A DNA stretch of 32,932 nucleotides from DATJSJ01 sp035504175 (GCA_035504175.1 DATJSJ010000064.1:1-32932); one strand, 5' to 3'. Shown: positions 16,695 through 27,305, counted from the first letter of the stretch. The notes: a model not told the origin generated them from the sequence alone. Numbers and translations are program-made.

Positions 16695-17129
16695 TCACCG
16701 GCGCAGCAAAACGTCCCGAGCCTGATTGATACGCGCGGCGAGCCAATCGGATCCGCCGCGATCCGGATGCGTCGCCCGGATCAGCCGCAGATAGGCGGCG
16801 CGGATCTCCGCCTCGCTCGCGCCCGGCGTCAGTCCAAGTACCGAATAGGCCTCCTCCCGCGTCATCGGCGCACGCTTCGCCGGTTTCGACGCTGTCGGTG
16901 ACGCGCCTTCGCGCCACCAGCTCCAGGCCAGCGGCGCGAAGAAAACCAGCGCCCCGAACGCGCCCGCGCCCCGCCCGGTCAGCAGCAGCAGCATCGCGAG
17001 ACTGAGCCCGGCCAGCGCCGCCACCCAGGCGAGCAGCGCCTTGATGGTGGCGATCCGCGCCCGGCTGAACGCCTGCGCCGCGAACAGCAGGGCGACCAGG
17101 GCGGCGAGGCCGAGCAGGACCAGGATCAC
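16695..17129 (-). CDS. Membrane-anchored J-domain (DnaJ-like) protein
   Basis: A 144-aa protein with hydrophobic segments at about 1-20, 30-50 and 55-72 and a C-terminal J-domain at about 90-144. The HPD motif that stimulates DnaK-type ATPases is at 121-123, followed by the RGGS turn. The layout (N-terminal membrane part, C-terminal J-domain with HPDRGGS) resembles mitochondrial Tim14/Pam18 and its alphaproteobacterial relatives, which recruit Hsp70 to a membrane site. Start is GTG, ten bases after the malic-enzyme stop, with no strong ribosome-binding site; a co-transcribed, coupled gene is likely. Client unknown. Confidence 0.85.
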   Translation of the reverse strand: MILVLLGLAALVALLFAAQAFSRARIATIKALLAWVAALAGLSLAMLLLLTGRGAGAFGALVFFAPLAWSWWREGASPTASKPAKRAPMTREEAYSVLGLTPGASEAEIRAAYLRLIRATHPDRGGSDWLAARINQARDVLLRR

Positions 17130-17139
17130 GGCGACGGGC

Positions 17140-19425
<2,286 letters not shown>

Positions 19426-19492
19426 CGCCATCTCCTCCGGTGCACGAAGGATCGGCGGAGCGGCGAGGCGATGCAATCTCCGGCGACCGGGC

Positions 19493-19510
19493 CGGATCGG
19501 ATCGGATCGG
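19493..19510. repeat. Short CGGAT tandem repeat
   Basis: CGGAT occurs three times in a row and is followed by CGG, in the leader region between maeB and the tRNA. It is too short to mean much by itself but is a possible slippage site. No gene overlaps it. Confidence 0.6.
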
Positions 19511-19532
19511 CGCCGGCGTGCGGAGCGGTCCG

Positions 19533-19587
19533 AACACAAAACACTGGACCAGGATCGCTCTGCACCGGCAGAGCGATCCTGGTCCAG
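19533..19587 (-). terminator. Perfect 20-bp stem terminator after tRNA-Leu
   Basis: The arms 19544-19563 (CTGGACCAGGATCGCTCTGC) and 19568-19587 are exact reverse complements around the loop ACCG. Read on the minus strand, the stem starts 20 bases after the tRNA 3' end and is followed by TGTTTTGTGTT (19533-19543), as in an intrinsic terminator. It also lies in the leader of maeB, so maeB probably has its own promoter in 19432-19532 or depends on read-through. A related palindrome occurs at 21212-21243. Confidence 0.85.
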
Positions 19588-19606
19588 CGTCTCAGGCGGG
19601 GATCAA

Positions 19607-19689
19607 TGCGGTCGAGAAGACTCGAACTTCCACGGGGTTGCCCCCACAAGCACCTCAAGCTTGCGCGTCTACCATTCCGCCACGACCGC
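19607..19689 (-). tRNA. tRNA-Leu, anticodon GAG
   Basis: An 83-base type II tRNA. The acceptor arms GCGGTCG and CGACCGC pair perfectly, with discriminator A at 19607. The D-arm contains GGAATGGTAGACGC; the anticodon stem CAAGC/GCTTG encloses the loop TTGAGGT, giving anticodon GAG (reads CUC and CUU). The long variable arm, TGGGGGCAACCCCGT, is typical of tRNA-Leu. The T-arm GGAAG-TTCGAGT-CTTCT is intact with one G-T pair. CCA is not encoded. A promoter lies just upstream and a strong hairpin just downstream, so it is a single-gene transcription unit. Confidence 0.97.
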
Positions 19690-19715
19690 GACGTGGGCGA
19701 AGCCGAGCGGCGGAG

Positions 19716-19744
19716 CCTATAGCGGATGCAGGTCGGGCCTTCAA
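19716..19744 (-). promoter_or_regulatory. Sigma70-like promoter of tRNA-Leu
   Basis: On the minus strand TTGAAG (19739-19744) is separated by 17 bases from TATAGG (19716-19721). The -10 element ends 26 bases before the mature tRNA 5' end, allowing a short leader removed by RNase P. The box spacer contains the proposed lipB start codon (19726) on the opposite strand. Confidence 0.75.
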
Positions 19745-20430
19745 CACTGGCCACCGCCGCCGTCCGGACGAGGCCGCCGCCCGCTGCGGCGGCGCCGGAA
19801 TGGCGGCTCGAACCGGGCCTCACGCCGTACCCGGCGGCGCTCGACGCGATGCAGGCGCATGCCGCCGCCATCCGCGCCGGCACTGCGGGCGAGCGCGTCT
19901 GGCTGGTCGAGCATCCACCGCTCTACACGGCCGGCACCTCCGCCCGGCCGGAGGATCTGACCGGGGCGCTGCCCTTCCCGACCTTCGCGGCCGGCCGCGG
20001 CGGGCAATGGACCTATCACGGGCCGGGCCAGCGCACCGCCTATGTCCTGCTCGATCTGGCCCGGCCGCACGGCACCGTCCGCGCGCGTGACGTGCGCGAT
20101 TTCGTGCGTGGGCTGGAGGAATGGCTGATCCGGGCGCTCGCGGGCTTCGGCATTCGCGGCGAGCGCCGCGCCGGGCGCGTCGGCATCTGGGTCGCCGAGC
20201 GAAGCGGCGACGAGGCGAAGATTGCGGCGATCGGCGTGCGCATCACCCGCTGGGTGAGCTGGCACGGCGTAGCGCTCAATGTCGCCCCGGATCTCGCGCA
20301 CTATGCCGGCATCGTCCCCTGCGGCATCCGCGAGCACGGCGTCACCAGCCTGCGGGCGCTCGGCATCAACGCGACACTCGCGGACGCCGACGCGGCGCTG
20401 CAGGAGGCCTGGCCGGCGGTGTTCGGCTGA
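19726..20430 (+). CDS. lipB: Octanoyltransferase (lipoate biosynthesis)
   Basis: A 234-aa LipB that moves the octanoyl group from acyl-carrier protein to a lipoyl domain, the first step of lipoate assembly. Landmarks are LVEHPPLYTAGTSARPEDL, the motif GGQWTYHGPGQ at 92-102, the catalytic Lys165 in AKIAAIGVRI and the catalytic Cys199 in VPCGIREHGVTSL. ATG 19726 is the only reasonable start, giving a 25-residue Ala/Pro-rich N-terminal extension; no clear ribosome-binding site precedes it. The start codon lies inside the promoter of the divergent tRNA-Leu. No lipA is seen in the window. Confidence 0.95.
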   Translation: MQVGPSTLATAAVRTRPPPAAAAPEWRLEPGLTPYPAALDAMQAHAAAIRAGTAGERVWLVEHPPLYTAGTSARPEDLTGALPFPTFAAGRGGQWTYHGPGQRTAYVLLDLARPHGTVRARDVRDFVRGLEEWLIRALAGFGIRGERRAGRVGIWVAERSGDEAKIAAIGVRITRWVSWHGVALNVAPDLAHYAGIVPCGIREHGVTSLRALGINATLADADAALQEAWPAVFG

Positions 20431-20539
20431 CATTGCCTGCGGCGGATCGACCCACGCGGCGTCCGGCGGCAGCTCACCGGGATGCAGCCAGGGCCTGGCC
20501 GGCCTATCATTGCAGCAAAATTCGGAGGCGACGCCCACG

Positions 20540-21190
20540 ATGCGAGTCCGGCCACCCCGTTGCGGGGCACGCGCTTTGACGTCCCCAGGCCGGGAGCGAT
20601 GGGTCGCGCGACTGCTCGGCGCCATGCTCGCGGCCGCCGCGACCGCGCCTGCCCGGGCCGACCCCCGGCCGCTGCCGTTCCCCACCCAGGACGCGACCAT
20701 CATCTATCAGACCATCACCGCGCGACGTCCGGTGACGCTGACCTTCCGCTTCCGCGTCTCGCCGCGGGAGGTGCGCACCGATATCGGACGCGTCGTCACC
20801 ATCGTCGACATCACCACCGGGCACGTGGTCCTGCTGCGCCCGGCCGAGCACCGCTATATCGAACTACCCGGCAGCGTCGGCCGGACCATGCGCAATCTTG
20901 GCCTGCCCGACGAATCGGTCACGTATCGCGAGACGGGAACCGACACCATCGCCGGCCACACCTGCACCGTCTGGCGGGCTGCGGTGCCGGAAGCGCTGAG
21001 CCTCTGCCAGACCGCGGACGGGCTCAACCTGCGGCTGGCCGCCTCGCGCCACGGGAAAGCGGTTGCGATGGTCGCGACCCGGGTCACGCTCGCACCGCTT
21101 GACCCGGCGCTGTTCCAGCCGCCACCCGGCTACACGCGCTCCGAGCCGCCGCCGGAGATGCTGCAAGCGCTGCGGCGCCGGCAGAAATAG
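20540..21190 (+). CDS. Secreted DUF4412-like protein
   Basis: A 216-aa protein with an N-terminal basic region, a hydrophobic stretch (RLLGAMLAAAATAPARA) and an ARA-type signal cleavage site near residue 38, so it is probably periplasmic. GGAGG at 20524-20528 supports ATG 20540. The mature part looks like the DUF4412 group: a segment around RFRVSPREVRTDI, then GHVVLLRPAEHRYIELP, then DTIAGHTCTVWRAA, ending with LFQPPPGYTR. DUF4412 proteins have a LolA-like pattern and unknown function. It is followed by a hairpin with a T-rich tail. Confidence 0.65.
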   Translation: MRVRPPRCGARALTSPGRERWVARLLGAMLAAAATAPARADPRPLPFPTQDATIIYQTITARRPVTLTFRFRVSPREVRTDIGRVVTIVDITTGHVVLLRPAEHRYIELPGSVGRTMRNLGLPDESVTYRETGTDTIAGHTCTVWRAAVPEALSLCQTADGLNLRLAASRHGKAVAMVATRVTLAPLDPALFQPPPGYTRSEPPPEMLQALRRRQK

Positions 21191-21210
21191 AAGCTGGCGC
21201 CGCGTCTCCG

Positions 21211-21304
21211 CCACGATCGCTCCGACCGGGCCGAGCGATCGTGCTCCAGCCTCTTGTTTTCAGGGCATGTTGATCGCCTGCGGTGATTCCACCTCCGGCG
21301 ATCA
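21211..21304 (+). repeat. Double-palindrome intergenic element, likely terminator
   Basis: The convergent gap is filled by two stems. Stem one pairs CACGATCGCTC (21212-21222) with GAGCGATCGTG (21233-21243) and is followed on the plus strand by CTCCAGCCTCTTGTTTT, so it should stop transcription of the upstream gene. Stem two is nested: TGATCGCC (21271-21278) with GGCGATCA (21297-21304), enclosing GGTG-ATTC-CACC (21282-21293). The first stem and its tail resemble the tRNA-Leu terminator at 19533-19587, pointing to a repeat family. Confidence 0.8.
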
Positions 21305-21308
21305 GGGC

Positions 21309-21584
21309 CTACGCGCTCGGCAGGCGGCGAAATCCCGGCTCGGCGGGCGGCTCCGCCAGTTCCTCGTCGATCCGCATCACCTCGGCCATGCGCGGTCCGC
21401 GCCGACAGGCCCGCAGCAATTCCTCCACCGCGTCGGGCTCGCCGTAGACGAGCGCCTCAACCCGTCCATCCACCCGGTTGCGCACCCAGCCGGCCAGGCC
21501 GCGCATCTCCGCCTGCATCACCATCCAGTCGCGGAAGCCCACGCCCTGCACGCGGCCGCCGATCAGCAGGCGCTTCGCCCTCAT
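21309..21584 (-). CDS. acyP: Acylphosphatase
   Basis: A 91-aa enzyme hydrolysing the carboxyl-phosphate bond of acyl phosphates such as acetyl phosphate or carbamoyl phosphate. The family motif RVQGVGFRDW carries the phosphate-binding Arg18, and GWVRNRVDG carries the catalytic Asn36; length is normal. The ATG overlaps the ATP12 stop (ATGA), so the pair is co-translated. A longer in-frame extension through the ATP12 gene is not family-like. The stop is five bases from the double-palindrome element. Confidence 0.95.
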   Translation of the reverse strand: MRAKRLLIGGRVQGVGFRDWMVMQAEMRGLAGWVRNRVDGRVEALVYGEPDAVEELLRACRRGPRMAEVMRIDEELAEPPAEPGFRRLPSA

Positions 21585-22294
21585 CGCCCCGCGCGGCTGA
21601 GTGTCATGAACCGGTCCGCCAGCGCCACCTCCTCCCCGATCCGCCGCTGCCGCGCCGCCGCTTCCGCATCCTCGCCCCACAGTTCCGCCTGGAACCGCTC
21701 GTCGAGCGTCGCCAGCGCCTGCGCCGCCGCCGCGTCCAGCCGCCCCTGCCCCAGCGCCAGCCCCAGCACCAGGCTGCCGAGCGCCGGAACGGCAAGCCCC
21801 AGCCCCGCCAGACCGTAAGCGTCGTACGCCGCGACCGCACTGCGCAAGGCCTTGAGCGCCTGCTTGTCCTGCACCACCGGCATCACCCCGGCCGTAACGA
21901 GCAGGTTGGCATCGAGCGACCGTGCCGCCCAGTCGAGCCAGGGCTGCCATTGCGTCCGCTGCCGGTGCACCAGCGCATCCGGCCCGGTCGCGCGATAGCA
22001 CAGCAGCTCGCTCTCGCCGTAGCGCGCCAGCCCGTCGATCGTGCCCTCCGGATCGGGCGCGATGCGTTCCTGCGCGGTGCCGGCGAGCCGGGTCAGGGGC
22101 ACGTCCTCGTAGCTCATCTCGCCGCCGACCGCGCCGCCGGCCGCCTGCCATTCAGCGGCGATCGCCTCGGCCAGCGCGCGCCCGTCCACGCGCAGCGGCG
22201 CGCCGCCAGGGAGCCGCAGCGGCCGCCCGTCGAGCTGGATGGTCGAACCGCCGTTCCGCTCGCCGACGCTCGCCTCGCGCCAGAACCGCTTCAT
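21581..22294 (-). CDS. ATP12 family F1-ATPase assembly chaperone
   Basis: A 237-aa protein of the ATP12 family, which in mitochondria binds the F1 alpha subunit and helps hexamer assembly. Family features are KRFWREASVGE near the start, STIQLDGRPLRLPGGAPLRV, the region ERIAPDPEGTIDGLARYGESELLCYRA, and a helical C-terminal half with AYDAYGLAGLGLAVPALGSLVLGLAL. It is common in alphaproteobacteria, consistent with the mitochondrial link. Twelve bases separate it from the AsmA gene and it overlaps the acylphosphatase start. Confidence 0.93.
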   Translation of the reverse strand: MKRFWREASVGERNGGSTIQLDGRPLRLPGGAPLRVDGRALAEAIAAEWQAAGGAVGGEMSYEDVPLTRLAGTAQERIAPDPEGTIDGLARYGESELLCYRATGPDALVHRQRTQWQPWLDWAARSLDANLLVTAGVMPVVQDKQALKALRSAVAAYDAYGLAGLGLAVPALGSLVLGLALGQGRLDAAAAQALATLDERFQAELWGEDAEAAARQRRIGEEVALADRFMTLSRAGR

Positions 22295-22306
22295 CGCCGC
22301 ACCGCT

Positions 22307-24793
22307 TCAGCGGAACAGCTTGCGCAGCAGCTCTCGCGCATCGAGCGGCTTCGTCGGCTTCGGCGCGGGGCCCGATGGCATCGGACCCGCCTGGCCGCCG
22401 CGCGCCGCCGCCAGCGCCGGGCCGCACGCATCGCTCGCCCCGAGCCCGCTCAGCGCGCCGATCAGCGCGCCCACGCGGCCATTGCCGCCCAATGCGTCCA
22501 GCCGCGCCTTTGGCTCGAGGAAGCTGCCGGTCACCCGCACCGGCACGGCGATGCCGTTGCCGGAGAACCGCAGCAGCGGCCGCAGCCGCAGATCCAGCGT
22601 CTCCGTCGCCAGGTCGGCCGTGCCGTCGCCCTCCAGGTGCAGCCGCGACGTATCCAGCAGGAAATGCGACAGCCGCACCTGCCCGTGCGTCGCATCCGCC
22701 CGTAGCGCCAGGCAGCGTATATGCGTCCGCCCGGCGCCGAGATCGGCGGGGATCTTTGCCGATCGCAACACGTCGCCGAACAGCGTCACCAGCACCTGGT
22801 TGTCCACCTCGCCGTCGACCAGCGACAGACCGAGATGCCCGTCCAGCCCGGCGGCGATCGCCTGCGACGAGCGGCCTGCGCCGTGCAGATCGGCGTCGAG
22901 CTGCACCGTGCCGCTGGCATCCGCCGGCAGGCCCAGCCCGGCGAGCAAAGTGCGCAGCGCCATCGCCGGTCCGTGCACCATCAGGGCCACGGGCGGCGCC
23001 TTCGCTTGCCGTGCGTCGACCGACAGCGCCGCATCCAGATGCCCGCCGGGCGCCTGCACGCTGAGCGGATTGACCACCAGCAGCCCGCCGACCAGCGCGA
23101 CATGCGTGCTGAGATCCCGCCACGCCACGCCGCCGGCGCGCAGATCGGCGACCCGCAGGCGCAGATCCGCATCTGCCGCCGTCAGCGCATTCAGCGGCAA
23201 CGCCGTGTCCGGGATCAGCCGCGTCGGCCGATGCTGCGGCGGCGCCGGCACCGGCGGCGCTGGCGCCGCTGCCCGCGCCGCAGCGGGTCTGGCCGCCCCC
23301 GGCACCGCACGCGCGTTGCGCCACGCCGCCAGCGCCGCATCCGCGTCCAGCCGCCTCGAGTCGAGCGTCGCCCGCAGCGTCGGCCTTCCTGCCACCCTCC
23401 CGACCATCGCGTCACCGGAGAGATCACCGTCGGCGCTGGTCAGGCGAAGATCGTGCAGCGCGACACTACCCGACGCTGCCCCCGGCATATCCGCGACCTG
23501 CGCCTGCAGCACGACGTCGCGCAGCCCCGGCAACGGCCTCCCGGCGAGCGGCGACAGCGAAGCGAGATCGGGGATTTGCGCGCTCACCGCGAGCGCCTTG
23601 CCGGCGAACTGCGCCGGCTGCCCCAGCGTCCCGCGCACACTCATATCGGCCCCGCCCGCCTGGCCGCGCGCGTCGACCGCCAGCGCGCCGCCGTCGCGCA
23701 GCGCCTGCAGCGGCCCCGCCGTGCCCGACAGCGTGACCGGCGTGCTCCCCTGCTGCAGCGACGCGGAGAATTGCGCCGGCGCCGCCAGCGACGGTGCCGC
23801 CACGTGCAACGACACCAGCCGCAATCCCGGCCGCACCGCCGCCAGATCCGAGGCGCCGGCCTTGAGCTCCAATGCGGAAAAAGCCGGTTCCCCGTCCTTC
23901 GCCGGCACCACATGCGCGCGCACCGCCACATCGCGCAGCGCCGGCACCGCCCGTGGCAGCAAGGGCTGCAGATGTGCCAGATCAGGAGCCTGCGCCGTCA
24001 CCTCCAACGCGTAGCCCTGCAACCGCGCCGGGTCGGCAATCGTCCCTTGCGCGGTCGCCTGGGCCCCCGCCGCGGCCAGCGTCAGTTGAACGGGCCAGGG
24101 CGGTCCGCCACCCGAATCCTGCAACCGTGCCAGCGGCCCGGTCTGCGCCGCGACACTGACCGGCAGCCCATCCAGCACCACCGATCCGTTCAGCGTCAGC
24201 GGCGCGCCATCATCGGGCGCCGCCAGCTCCAGCCGCGGCACCTCCACCACCGTCGCCACCCCCGCCCTGCTCCGCCAGGTGATCCGCCCATCCTCGATTG
24301 AGAGCTTGCGGATCGCGATCGCCTCCCGAGGCGCCGGCTGCCCCGGTGCGGCTGGTGCGGCTGGCGCAGTCAGCGTGGCCGCCCGGCGCAGCACCCAGTT
24401 CCCGACCCCGTTCGCATCACGCTGCAGCACAATGCTCGGCCGGATCAGCGCCAGCCCGTCCACCACCACCCGATGCGACAGCAGCGGCAGCAACTCCACC
24501 GACACAGCAAGCCGCTGCACCGTCGCCATGGGTGACCCGCCGAGCCCTGGCGCATTCGCGAACCGCACCTCCGTCGCGACAATCCGCGGCACCAGCCCGG
24601 GACTGAGCGCCAGCGGTCCATCGAGCTGCAGCGTCCGGCCGGTCGCGCGCTCAACCGCCGCCTCGATCCGGGGCTTCCACGCATTCGGATCGAAGGTCAC
24701 GACGAACACCGCGACAGCACCGGCGGCAAGCACCACCACGGCGGCAATCGCCACCAACAGCACACGAAAGACCCGGCGAGCGGAGGAGGACAT
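22307..24793 (-). CDS. AsmA family protein
   Basis: An 828-aa inner-membrane-anchored protein: one transmembrane segment at about 9-33, then a long periplasmic part. The AsmA signature FDPNAWKPRIEAAVERATGRTLQLDGPLALS follows the membrane segment, and the C-terminal domain has DADLHGAGRSSQAIAAGLDGHLGLSLVDGEV and a final LLRKLF end. AsmA relatives are bridge-like proteins now linked to phospholipid transport toward the outer membrane. Low-complexity Ala/Pro-rich sequence lies near 500-530. It leads a group with ATP12 and acylphosphatase; whether it shares function with them is unknown. Confidence 0.9.
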   Translation of the reverse strand: MSSSARRVFRVLLVAIAAVVVLAAGAVAVFVVTFDPNAWKPRIEAAVERATGRTLQLDGPLALSPGLVPRIVATEVRFANAPGLGGSPMATVQRLAVSVELLPLLSHRVVVDGLALIRPSIVLQRDANGVGNWVLRRAATLTAPAAPAAPGQPAPREAIAIRKLSIEDGRITWRSRAGVATVVEVPRLELAAPDDGAPLTLNGSVVLDGLPVSVAAQTGPLARLQDSGGGPPWPVQLTLAAAGAQATAQGTIADPARLQGYALEVTAQAPDLAHLQPLLPRAVPALRDVAVRAHVVPAKDGEPAFSALELKAGASDLAAVRPGLRLVSLHVAAPSLAAPAQFSASLQQGSTPVTLSGTAGPLQALRDGGALAVDARGQAGGADMSVRGTLGQPAQFAGKALAVSAQIPDLASLSPLAGRPLPGLRDVVLQAQVADMPGAASGSVALHDLRLTSADGDLSGDAMVGRVAGRPTLRATLDSRRLDADAALAAWRNARAVPGAARPAAARAAAPAPPVPAPPQHRPTRLIPDTALPLNALTAADADLRLRVADLRAGGVAWRDLSTHVALVGGLLVVNPLSVQAPGGHLDAALSVDARQAKAPPVALMVHGPAMALRTLLAGLGLPADASGTVQLDADLHGAGRSSQAIAAGLDGHLGLSLVDGEVDNQVLVTLFGDVLRSAKIPADLGAGRTHIRCLALRADATHGQVRLSHFLLDTSRLHLEGDGTADLATETLDLRLRPLLRFSGNGIAVPVRVTGSFLEPKARLDALGGNGRVGALIGALSGLGASDACGPALAAARGGQAGPMPSGPAPKPTKPLDARELLRKLFR

Positions 24794-24820
24794 GCGAGGT
24801 TCTGTGCGGCAGAAAGGCAG

Positions 24821-24880
24821 CGAAAGAAAGGGTGGGGCTCCGCCCCACGCCCCGCCGGGGCCGTACGGCCCCGGACCCCG
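24821..24880 (-). terminator. GC-rich double hairpin after the RluC-type gene (repeat family copy 1)
   Basis: In transcription order on the minus strand: the perfect 20-bp palindrome CCGGGGCCGTACGGCCCCGG (24855-24874), then GTGGGGC-loop-GCCCCAC (24832-24848), then CCCTTTCTTTC. The stem plus T-rich tail fits an intrinsic terminator. The same two-stem layout recurs at 27236-27304 and 32663-32767. Confidence 0.75.
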
Positions 24881-24886
24881 ATACCT

Positions 24887-25876
24887 TCAGCCCTCGCGAA
24901 CGGGCGCCGTCACCGCCGGAGCGGCAAAGCCGAGCGCGGAAAAGCTCTGCCGCATGTGCGCCGGCAGATCCGCTGCCACCTCGAGCCAGCCGCCGGCCGG
25001 ATGCGGGAAGCGGATCGCCCTCGCGTGCAAGTGCAGCCCCTCCGCCGCCGCGTCGATCCGGCCGCCCTCATCATCTGCCCGGCCATATTTCTCATCGCCA
25101 AGGATCGGTGTACCGATCGCCGCGCAGTGAACGCGCAACTGATGCGTGCGCCCGGTCAGCGGCGACAGCTCCAGCCAGGCGACCCGCTTCCCGGCGTGAT
25201 CCAGCGTGCGATACTCCGTCAGCGCCCGCGCCGCCTCCGCGTCCCCCAGCGCCGCCACCGCAACCCGCTCCACCCCGGCCCCAGGCCTTCGCACCAGCGC
25301 CAAATCAATCCGCCCCTCCGGCGGCACCGGCCTCCCGGCCACCAGCGCCCAATAGATCTTCCGCACCGCCCGGCCGCGAAACGCCGCCGCCAGCTTCGCC
25401 GCCACCCCCGGCGTGCGCGCCAGCACCAGCACCCCGGACGTGTCGCGGTCCAGCCGATGCACCAGTCGCGGCCGCTCCGCCGCCCCGAAGCGCAGCCCGT
25501 CCAGCATCGCATCCAAATGCCGCGTGATCCCCGGCCCGCCCTGCACCGGCAGCCCGTACGGCTTGTCCAGCACCAGCACCTGCTCGTCGCGCCACAGCAC
25601 CCGCCGCTCCAGCGCCCGCACCTCCACGGGATCGGGCGGCCGCACCGCCGGCGGGTCCCGCGGCTCCGCCGGCGCGGTCATCGGTGGCACCCGCACCGCC
25701 TGGCCGGGCAGCAATCGGGTCGCCGCCTCCGCCCGCCGCCCGTCCACCCGCACCTGCCCGGTGCGGCACAGCTTCTGGATCACCCCCTGCGTCGTGCCCG
25801 GAAAGTGCCGGCGAAACCAGCGATCGAGCCGGATCTCCGCCTCGTCCTCCGTCACCGTCCGCGTCGCAACGCTCAT
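24887..25876 (-). CDS. RluC/RluD-type 23S rRNA pseudouridine synthase
   Basis: A 329-aa pseudouridine synthase. An S4-like RNA-binding domain (about 14-65, with RLDRWFRRHFPGTTQGVIQKLCRTGQVRVDG) precedes the catalytic domain. The active-site motif is HRLDRDTSG, catalytic Asp143; other motifs are VLDKPYGLPVQGG, KIYWALVAGRP and RTHQLRVHCA. It most resembles RluC, which modifies several uridines in 23S rRNA, but target sites cannot be assigned. The ATG overlaps the RarA stop (ATGA). A terminator-like repeat follows its stop. Confidence 0.93.
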   Translation of the reverse strand: MSVATRTVTEDEAEIRLDRWFRRHFPGTTQGVIQKLCRTGQVRVDGRRAEAATRLLPGQAVRVPPMTAPAEPRDPPAVRPPDPVEVRALERRVLWRDEQVLVLDKPYGLPVQGGPGITRHLDAMLDGLRFGAAERPRLVHRLDRDTSGVLVLARTPGVAAKLAAAFRGRAVRKIYWALVAGRPVPPEGRIDLALVRRPGAGVERVAVAALGDAEAARALTEYRTLDHAGKRVAWLELSPLTGRTHQLRVHCAAIGTPILGDEKYGRADDEGGRIDAAAEGLHLHARAIRFPHPAGGWLEVAADLPAHMRQSFSALGFAAPAVTAPVREG

Positions 25877-27210
25877 GCGCCGCCGCTCCGCTCCGCCCGC
25901 AACCGCGCCCAGTGCTCCAGCCGCTTCGCCACCTCGCGCTCGAAGCCGCGTCCCGCCGGGCGATAGAACGCCACCCGCTCCATGCCGTCGGGGAAGTAGT
26001 TCTGCCCGGAGAACGCCTCCTCTTCGCCATGGTCGTACGCGTAGCCGCGCCCGTACCCGAGATCCTTCATCAGCCGCGTCGGCGCGTTCAGGATATGCGC
26101 CGGCGGCATCAGGCTGCCCGTGCCCTTGGCCGCCCGCATGCTCTCGCCCAGCGCCGTATACGCGGCGTTCGACTTCGGCGCCGTCCCGAGATAGAGCACC
26201 GCCTGCGCGATCGCGAGCTCGCCCTCCGGACTGCCCAACCGCTCATACGCCTCCCACGCCGCCAGCGTCTGCACCAGCGCCTGCGGATCGGCGAGCCCCA
26301 CATCCTCGGACGCGAACCGCACCAGCCGCCGCGCGATGTAGCGCGGGTCCTCGCCCCCCGTGAGCATCCGCGCCAGCCAATACAGCGCCGCATCCGGATC
26401 CGATCCGCGCAGCGACTTATGCAGCGCCGAGATCAGATTGTAGTGCTCCTCGCGATCCTTGTCGTACAGCGCGGCGCGCCTGGCCAGCAGCGCCGACAGC
26501 GCCGCCGCGTCCAGCGCTGCCGCATCCTCCGGCAGCGCCAGGATCTGCTCCGCCATGTTCAGCGCGTAGCGCCCGTCGCCATCCGCCATCGCTCGCAGCG
26601 CCTCACGCGCCTCCGGGGTCAGCGGCAATGCGCGTCCTGCCTCCAGCTCCGCCCGCCCGAGCAGCGCCTCCAGCGCCGCATCATCCAGCCGCCGAAGCAC
26701 CAGCACCTGACAGCGCGACAGCAGCGCACCATTCAGCGCGAAGGACGGATTTTCCGTGGTGGCGCCGACCAGCACAATCGTGCCGGTCTCGACGACGGGC
26801 AGAAAACCGTCCTGCTGCGCCCGGTTGAAGCGATGGATCTCATCGACGAACAGCAGCGTCCCCTGCCCGGCCTGCCGCCGCCGCGCCGCGTCCTCGAACG
26901 CGCGCTTCAGATCGGCGACACCGGAAAACACCGCCGAGAGCTGCACGAAGGCGAGCCCCGCCTCGTCCGCCAGCAGCCGCGCGATCGTCGTCTTTCCAAC
27001 GCCGGGCGGACCCCAGAGAATCAGCGAGGCCAGCGACCCGCGCGCCAGCATCCGGGTGATCGCGCCGTCGGCACCAAGCAGATGATCCTGCCCGACCACC
27101 TCCGACAACACACGCGGGCGCAGCCGGTCCGCCAAGGGGCGCGGCCCCCGCGAGGGCTCGGCCGCCACAGGCTCTGCTTCAAACAAATCGCCGGAGGCGG
27201 GACGCACCAT
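25873..27210 (-). CDS. rarA: Replication-associated recombination protein A (MgsA-type AAA+ ATPase)
   Basis: A 445-aa AAA+ protein acting at stalled replication forks with SSB. It has Walker A GPPGVGKT (67-74), Walker B LLFVDEIHRFN (from 119) and sensor 1 GATTENPSF (149-157). The C-terminal tetramerisation region contains DREEHYNLISALHKSLRGSDPDAALYWLARML and the family tail YPDGME-like segment NYFPDGMERVAFY. It lacks a good ribosome-binding site: bases just before the ATG are CTAGCGCCCC. It follows the alpha ribosomal operon on the same strand, separated by a terminator-like repeat, and is coupled to the pseudouridine synthase gene. Confidence 0.95.
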   Translation of the reverse strand: MVRPASGDLFEAEPVAAEPSRGPRPLADRLRPRVLSEVVGQDHLLGADGAITRMLARGSLASLILWGPPGVGKTTIARLLADEAGLAFVQLSAVFSGVADLKRAFEDAARRRQAGQGTLLFVDEIHRFNRAQQDGFLPVVETGTIVLVGATTENPSFALNGALLSRCQVLVLRRLDDAALEALLGRAELEAGRALPLTPEAREALRAMADGDGRYALNMAEQILALPEDAAALDAAALSALLARRAALYDKDREEHYNLISALHKSLRGSDPDAALYWLARMLTGGEDPRYIARRLVRFASEDVGLADPQALVQTLAAWEAYERLGSPEGELAIAQAVLYLGTAPKSNAAYTALGESMRAAKGTGSLMPPAHILNAPTRLMKDLGYGRGYAYDHGEEEAFSGQNYFPDGMERVAFYRPAGRGFEREVAKRLEHWARLRAERSGGA

Positions 27211-27235
27211 GGGGCGCTAGAGATGGCGCCGGTAC

Positions 27236-27304
27236 AAACAAAAGACCAGGGGGGCTTCGCCCCCTGCACCCCGACCGGGGCCTGAGGCCCCGCACCCCCC
27301 AAAC
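27236..27304 (-). terminator. GC-rich double hairpin after rplQ (repeat family copy 2)
   Basis: On the minus strand the stem GGGGCCTGAGGCCCC (27277-27291) comes first, then GGGGGC-loop-GCCCCC (27250-27264), then CTGGTCTTTTGTTTG. This is a convincing intrinsic terminator for the alpha operon. It begins two bases after the rplQ stop. Confidence 0.82.
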
Positions 27305-27305
27305 T

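Noticed and set aside
19607..19689. tRNA-Leu as an integration (attachment) site
   Set aside because: No integrase gene and no repeated tRNA 3' end were seen in the window; the flanking genes are housekeeping.
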